DNA of 64,000 nt, from assembly GCA_009363875.1 (NCBI GenBank), contig CM018698.1, positions 56,194,567-56,258,566 on the forward strand, given 5' to 3'. The translations under genes and the position numbers were made by a program. The notes beneath the pieces are model-generated. The model was not told where the DNA came from and did no database searches. It worked only from the letters and a program-made list of their open reading frames with translations. Positions 58,639-64,000 of the stretch are shown here, piece by piece (within the stretch, counting starts at the first letter, position 1; each line of letters opens with the position of its first letter). This DNA is from Mikania micrantha. Taxonomy: Eukaryota > Streptophyta > Magnoliopsida > Asterales > Asteraceae.

Positions 58639-59757
58639 TGTCACACCCCTAAATTCCCACTTGTGGTGTCTGTCCACATGGGTGTGACGTGGCAGAATCA
58701 CAACTCATGGTCATATATAACACCTCTATATGCGTTTTCAAAATACAGTGTTTGTCATAAAAGCTAAACATAACAGTTTGCAGCGGAAATATAAATTGTT
58801 TTAAATTGCAGCGGAATAAACATTGTTAGACACTACATAATGTATTACAATACATAATGAAAATTGTTTGTTCATAAATCAGAATGTAAATGCACATGAT
58901 CTTAAGCTCAGTCCTTAAGAGTGCATCATGTTCCATACGCAGCTAGTTACCTGAAAATACAAGTTTAAGAAAAAAGTGTCAGCACAATGGTTGGTGAGTT
59001 CACAGGTTTTGATATATCTATATATAACAAGAAAACATGTGTCATGCTGTTTATCAAATGTTAGTCCCGAGCCCTAGGCTCCAAGTGTCAGTGCGTCACT
59101 ACCGAACTAGACTTGTTAGTCCTTTCCTCCGCTATGTCTCGTAATAACATAGCAAGTTAGGTCAAAGTTTCACGTGTCCCGACCTCCGGTCAGTATTGTA
59201 CGACGTGGGGTTAGTCAAACTCAAACGGATCCATTGAAACTCACCTCGTTGTTCGTACATTAACGGTAAGACTTTGTGAGGGTTTGTTACGATTACAACA
59301 CTTAATGTTTGTCTAATAAACCAGCATACACGATAAATGTTTGTACAATAGTAATGTTTGACTCGATGCAACAAGTATTCTCCCCCTATTTGAAAAGTTT
59401 GTAAAAGAGTAAAGAGAGGCCGTAAACTCACCTTAAAAGTGATCAGTAAGCAAATGCGTAAGCTCCTGTGCTGAAAGCATGACGGTCACCAGCTACCTAT
59501 ATCGTATACCATACGTGAGTTCGTGTAAGTGACCGTGTACGTGTTCATGCTCGTGTTTGTCCTCAACAACCCTCGGTTGTTCATGTTTGTCCATGTCGGT
59601 CCACATTGACTGTGTTTGCTCATGTTGGTCCACATTGACCGTGTTTGACTGTGTCAAGTCAACAACCCGTTGGTGAACCGTGTGTCGGTTGTGAATCGAG
59701 TAACATTAGTGTTAGTGCTCGTCGTGTGCAAAACGCGCAAATCGCGTTTGTGGACAA

Positions 59758-60239
59758 GTTACTATTTATAGTAAGTTTCATTTATGGCAAGTTCACCACA
59801 CTTATCGATTTTAAGGTTCTAGCATGCTTGTTAGTCCTACGTGATCATGTTAACACATAGCACTTTGATAAACAAAATCAAATAAACATACGAGTCACGT
59901 TTGCAAACAAAAGTTTCCTAAAAAGGAAAGTTCCTAGATTTAGCAAGTTTATCATCGGAAACCATCTAGCGTATCATACACTAACCATATTAAGTCACAA
60001 TAAGTCATTTAGCACTTACAAATCATGCATTATACGTAAAGATATAATTTTCTAAAAATAAAGTTACTATAAATAGTAACTGTGACAATATCATTCAAAG
60101 GATTATCCTAAGCATTTCTATACCATTTTCATGTCAAATAATCATCATATAATATCATTTAGCATCACATAAACGTACCATATAGCTCAATTCATCGAAT
60201 AGCAAGTTCCATTTCTAAAAAGTTACTATAAATAGTAAC
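59758..60239 (-). repeat. Recurrent GTTACTA/TAGTAAC hairpins in LTR C
   Basis: GTTACTATAAATAGTAAC occurs at 60063-60080 and 60222-60239, with a 7-base perfect stem and 4-base loop. A variant, GTTACTATTTATAGTAAG, is at 59758-59775, inverted in the loop and one base short in the stem. Confidence 0.8.
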
Positions 60240-60985
60240 TAGTTCAAAAATGATTCGAATCAATCCCAAATCCATTTCCAAGCATTCTAATCATCATAAT
60301 ACCATCCAAATAACAAATCTACATACATGCATGATCATATTCTCATTCATAACATCACGTTGTAACTAAAAAGTTACTAACAATAGAAAGAATCATAAAT
60401 AATCGATTTTGACCATACAAATCAAGTTTTAATCTTGCAAATGTGCTCAAAGAATAACAAGAACCATTTCTATATGATCAAATTCATCTAAAACCCCTTA
60501 GATCATACATGCAAGTAGGCTTTTTGATCATTTATGACAAAATCTTAAATTTCGTACATACACATACTCATAGATCATCATAAAACATTCTCTAATCATC
60601 CTAGATAATCAATAACAGTAGAAATAACAACAAACCCAGATTCAAACATCCCAAAATTCGTGCATGCAAGGCTAGGGGGCTTGCATGCGAGTTTTAGGCC
60701 TTGCATGTGTGTTTGTGTGTGTTGAAAGTGTATAGAACTCATGGAAACTACCTTCTAGTGCCTTCAAAGGCTGAGATGTTGAATCAACCAGCTTCTAGAG
60801 CTCCTGGTTCGTTGGTTTTGACAGGTACAAGATGAAGGTGGTGGTTTCAAGCTCCAAGTATGGCCCTCCAAGCTTCAAGCCTTCAATCCTTCAAGTTCCC
60901 AGCTTCAACAATGATGTTCTTGGTGTTCCAGAGGTGAAATCAGATGGTTATGGGAGAGATGAACCGAGAGGAGGCATGTGAGATC

Positions 60986-61632
60986 TAGGGCTGTCCAAAA
61001 AGCTCGAAACTCAGATTTGGCTCGTAACTCGTTCGGAAAAAGCTCGGATAAAGCTCTCCTCAAATAAAGCTCGTTTGAAACCGAGCCGAACCGAGCCACC
61101 TCGTTTTGTAACCGAGCCGAGTCCGAGCCAGGGCTGGCTCGGCTCGTAGCTCGCTCGTTGCTTGGCTCGTATGCTCGGATCGTGGCTTGACTCGTTTGTA
61201 CAACATGCTATTTTAAAATATAAAATTATAAAATTTCTTTCACTAATAAATATACTTTGGTGTTATTTTGTAATTATGTTAAAAAATAAAAATAAATAAA
61301 ATAAAATAAGACATAAATACGAAATGAATCTCAATTCTCACGTACTCCACTAATTCCTAATTCATAAATCATATTATTAATTTGTAGTTCTACATATTCG
61401 CTCCTCTTTTCTTATGTAAAAGCTGAGCAAAAAACGAACCGAGCCAAGTTGAGGTAAATACAATTCAAATATTAAATTTCTTATGTAAGAACCGAGCCAA
61501 AAACGAGCCAAGCCGAGCCGGCTCGGTTAAAAAAGAGCCGAGTCCGAGCCAAGATTTCAGGCTCGGTTTACAATCCGAGCCGAGTCCGAGCTGACCCCTG
61601 GCTCGGCTCGGTTCGCCTCATGAACACCCCTG
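60986..61632. mobile_element. hAT-like element nested in LTR C
   Basis: The 8 bases GTGAGATC flank it exactly (60978-60985 and 61633-61640). Ends TAGGGCTGTCCA and TGAACACCCCTG are imperfectly inverted. It is rich in GAGCCGAGC words near both ends and AT-rich in the centre. Non-coding. Confidence 0.9.
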
Positions 61633-61710
61633 GTGAGATCAAGAGATATGATTAAAATGGGTAGTGTAAGCATCATTGTGTTGGTTTTATAAAGATTTGG
61701 CGACTGGGTG

Positions 61711-61842
61711 TCGTCGCGTACCGCCGAGAGGGTCCAAGATCCTCTCGGCGTACCGTGATGGATTTCGGGATTCAATTTCCCCCGCCCACCCATTGGGTAC
61801 CGCCATGGGCATCTCTAGGGTCTCTAGCGTACCACAACGGCC
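61711..61842 (-). promoter_or_regulatory. LTR palindrome module in family C, degenerate
   Basis: Four sites of the GTACC-type core, including GTCGCGTACCGC (about 61714) and TCGGCGTACCGTGATGG (about 61744), sit in the same LTR position as in families A and B. The arms are less complementary here. Confidence 0.55.
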
Positions 61843-62195
61843 CTGGTAGAGCCCAATAAGCCCAATTTCAATGGTTTGATCCGTTCGTCGCAGTTTTCAC
61901 GCTTACGAACTATCGTGCGGCCTCGTTTGAACTTCCAAGTTCAATGTTTGAGCTTTTCGCGAGATTTCTAGTGTTTTGTTACACAATGTGATAAACGTTC
62001 ACCAAAGTTCATGTTCCCTTAGACACATATGTGCGTTTAGCGATAATTCACCGAATTATCGTGTTTGTGTCAGTTTTCGTACCTTCGTGCCACGTGTCAC
62101 ACTAAATTAAACTAATTCTAGTGCCACGTGTACAAATATCAATTAAATAAACATTTAAGTAAATAGGATGCTGACCTGGAATTTACGGGGTCTCA

Positions 62196-62234
62196 TATCA
62201 TCCCCTTGTGAGAAAGAATTTCGTCCCGAAATTC
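62196..62234 (-). promoter_or_regulatory. Family C polypurine tract and stem-loop
   Basis: In sense AAGGGGATGATA precedes the LTR. GAATTTCG-GGA-CGAAATTC (62216-62234) is a perfect stem overlapping the pol stop codon (62233-62235). Confidence 0.75.
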
Positions 62235-64000
62235 AGCTCATGTTGCTAGTGTTTGTCTGTTTCGCGAACAGGTGTGGATATTTCTTTTTCATCTGATCTT
62301 CACGCTTCCACATGAATTCTAGTCTGCGTCGCGAATTCCATCGCACTTTCACAATCTGTATCTTGCTGAGTTTAAGCTTCTTGATTTCCCGGTCCATAAT
62401 CTCCACCGGTTCCTCAACGAAGTTTAATTGTTCGTCGATCTGTATCTCCTCAAGAGGAATGACAAGTGTTTCATCAGATAAACACTTCTTGAGGTTTGAT
62501 ACGTTAAATACGTTGTGCACACTGCTCAGGTCGTTTGGCAGGTTTAACTTATAGGCCACGGGGCTTATTCGTTTTGTGATTTCAAAAGGTCCGATGTAAC
62601 GAGGGTTAAACTTACCTCTTTTGCCAAACCCAATAACTCTCTTCCAGGGCGAGACCTTGAGAAACACTCTGTCTCCCACCTGGAATTCCAATGGTTTGCT
62701 GCGTTTGTCAGCATAGCTTTTCTGTCTGTCTCGAGCTGCTGCCATTCGTTTGCGTATCTGCACGATCTTCTCGGTTGTTTCGTGCACAAGCTCTGGTCCG
62801 GTCAGTTGGCTTTCTCCAACTTCCGCCCAACAGATGGGTGATCGACATTTACGTCCGTAAAGTGCCTCGAATGGTGCAGCTTGTATGCTTGAGTGGTAGC
62901 TGTTGTTATACGAGAACTCAACCAACAGTAGGTGAGTCTCCCAGCTGCTGCCAAAATCAATAACACATGCGCGAAGCATGTCTTCTAGTGTTTGTATGGC
63001 CCGCTCGCTCTGTCCATCAATCTGCGGGTGGTAAGCGGTATTCATGTCCAATCTTGTCCCCATTGCCTTATGCAAGGACTTCCCGAAATGCGACGTGAAT
63101 CGACTGTCGCGGTCAGAGATGATCGAGATTGGTACTCTATGTAGAGTGACCACTTCCTTTACATAAGTCCGAGTAAGTTTATCCAGTTTATCGGTCTCCT
63201 TGATGCGTCGAAAGTGTGCTGACTTCGTTAGTCGGTCTACGATAACCCCGATGGTATCGCAACCACTCGTCGTCTTAGGCAGTTTGGTGATGAATTTCAT
63301 TGAAATTTGCTCCCATTTCCACATTGGTATCTCGGGTTGCTGGAGTAGACCTGATGGTTTCTGCTACTCAACTTTAACTTTTGAGCACGTCAAGCATTTA
63401 CTTACGTAAGTTGCTATTTCGGCTTTCATATTCGGCCACCAGTAGGTCGTCTTTAGCTCGTGGTACATTTTGTCAAAGCCCAGATGTACCAAATACCGGC
63501 TCTTGTAAGCTTCATCCATCACCACATCTCTCAATCCTCCGTGGTGTGGAATCCAGATCCGATCCATGAAGTAGTATGCTCCGTCAGCCTTTACCTCCTG
63601 GTTTTTGTCCATGCCTCGCAAGGATTCCTGAGTGAGGTTTTTGACTTTCAGAGCTTCCTGTTGAGGATTCCGGATCTGTTGTGGCAACTCAGAGTGAATC
63701 GTGAGTTGTAGGGCACGCACACATTTTGTTGTCTCCTTCCGGCTTAACGCGTCGGCTACTACGTTTGCTTTACCAGGATGGTATTTGATGGCGCAATCAT
63801 AATCGCCGATGAGTCCAACCCATCTTCGTTGTCTCATGTTCAGCTCCTTTTGATCGAAGATGTGTTGCAGGCTCTTATGATCAGTAAAGATTGTGCACTT
63901 CGTGCCGTATAAATAGTGTCGCCAAATCTTCAGGGCGAACACCACGGCTCCCACCTCGAGATCGTGAGTTGTATAGTTCTTCTCATGTACTTTCAGTTTT
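62233..64000 (-). pseudogene. Family C Ty3/gypsy pol: RNase H and integrase, partial
   Basis: The frame enters from the right edge within RNase H (YGTKCTIFTDHKSLQHIFDQ), then DALSRK, the integrase finger (YKSRYLVHLG to CLTCSKVK), the catalytic core and a chromodomain-like tail (VKVRWNSRR, FMWKRE) with the stop at 62233. One TAG at 63366-63364 interrupts an otherwise single frame. The first catalytic Asp is replaced: MKFITKLP instead of MDFITKLP (about 63290-63310), while ISDRDSRF and the Glu of DGQSERAIQTLED remain. Finger residue HPG is HLG. The copy is therefore inactive twice over. Confidence 0.9.

Larger units (their letters stand above)
58639..62195 (-). repeat. Family C Ty3/gypsy 3' LTR with nested hAT
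   Basis: In sense orientation it begins TGAGACCCCG next to a purine tract and ends GGGTGTGACA at 58639. It spans 3557 bases including a 647-base hAT-like insertion, so about 2.9 kb originally. It carries a degenerate palindrome module (61711-61842) and three GTTACTA...TAGTAAC hairpins. The partner LTR is outside the window. Confidence 0.8.

Overview
The window is repeat-dominated nuclear DNA from a flowering plant. The evidence is plant-type Ty3/gypsy elements primed by initiator tRNA-Met, an endogenous caulimovirid, plant SINEs and hAT-like elements, and one intron-containing plasmodesmata-located protein (PDLP) gene. The LTR style (TGTCACACCC... ends, very long LTRs) resembles asterid genomes and Asteraceae is my best guess, but that is inference. 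Only one convincing host gene is present.

Layout. (1) 1-6685: an endogenous pararetrovirus (Caulimoviridae), circularly permuted: 3' part of pol, a broken ORF in the transactivator position, an intergenic region with TATA box and tRNA-Met primer site, a movement-protein ORF, two paralogous small ORFs, and a coat-protein ORF whose end is cut by a later insertion. (2) 6686-8328 and 33025-34158: a chain of short AT-rich inverted-repeat elements joined through (TA)n tracts. (3) 8329-33024: Ty3/gypsy family A on the minus strand as a tandem LTR-internal-LTR-internal-LTR array with one 5-bp target duplication (TCATA) outside the whole array. Both internal copies carry the same antisense solo LTR in the integrase region. 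(4) 34359-34934: a hAT-like element with an 8-bp target duplication. (5) 34947-49883: a second tandem LTR-internal-LTR-internal-LTR array (family B, minus strand, target duplication TCAAT), non-autonomous, with an integrase relic and many short hairpins. (6) 49884-58638: gene-bearing DNA with a putative CaaX-protein terminal exon, the PDLP gene (54593-52783), three SINEs and other small elements. (7) 58639-64000: one end of a third Ty3/gypsy family (C, minus strand), with a hAT-like insertion in its LTR and a pol with a nonsense codon and a lost integrase catalytic Asp.

The most interesting theme is short perfect inverted repeats in all the LTR families: (a) a palindrome of the form xxxCG-GTA-CGxxx in small clusters in each LTR, with arm sequences that differ between families but stay complementary; (b) a stem-loop next to the polypurine tract with compensatory differences (AAATTTCG/CGAAATTT versus GGTTTCG/CGAAACC); (c) two classes of leader hairpins in family A; (d) tens of mini-hairpins in family B. 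The antisense solo LTR beside a sense 3' LTR could also give a long hairpin transcript. These claims come from reading by eye; folding, covariation and small-RNA data would be needed to test them.
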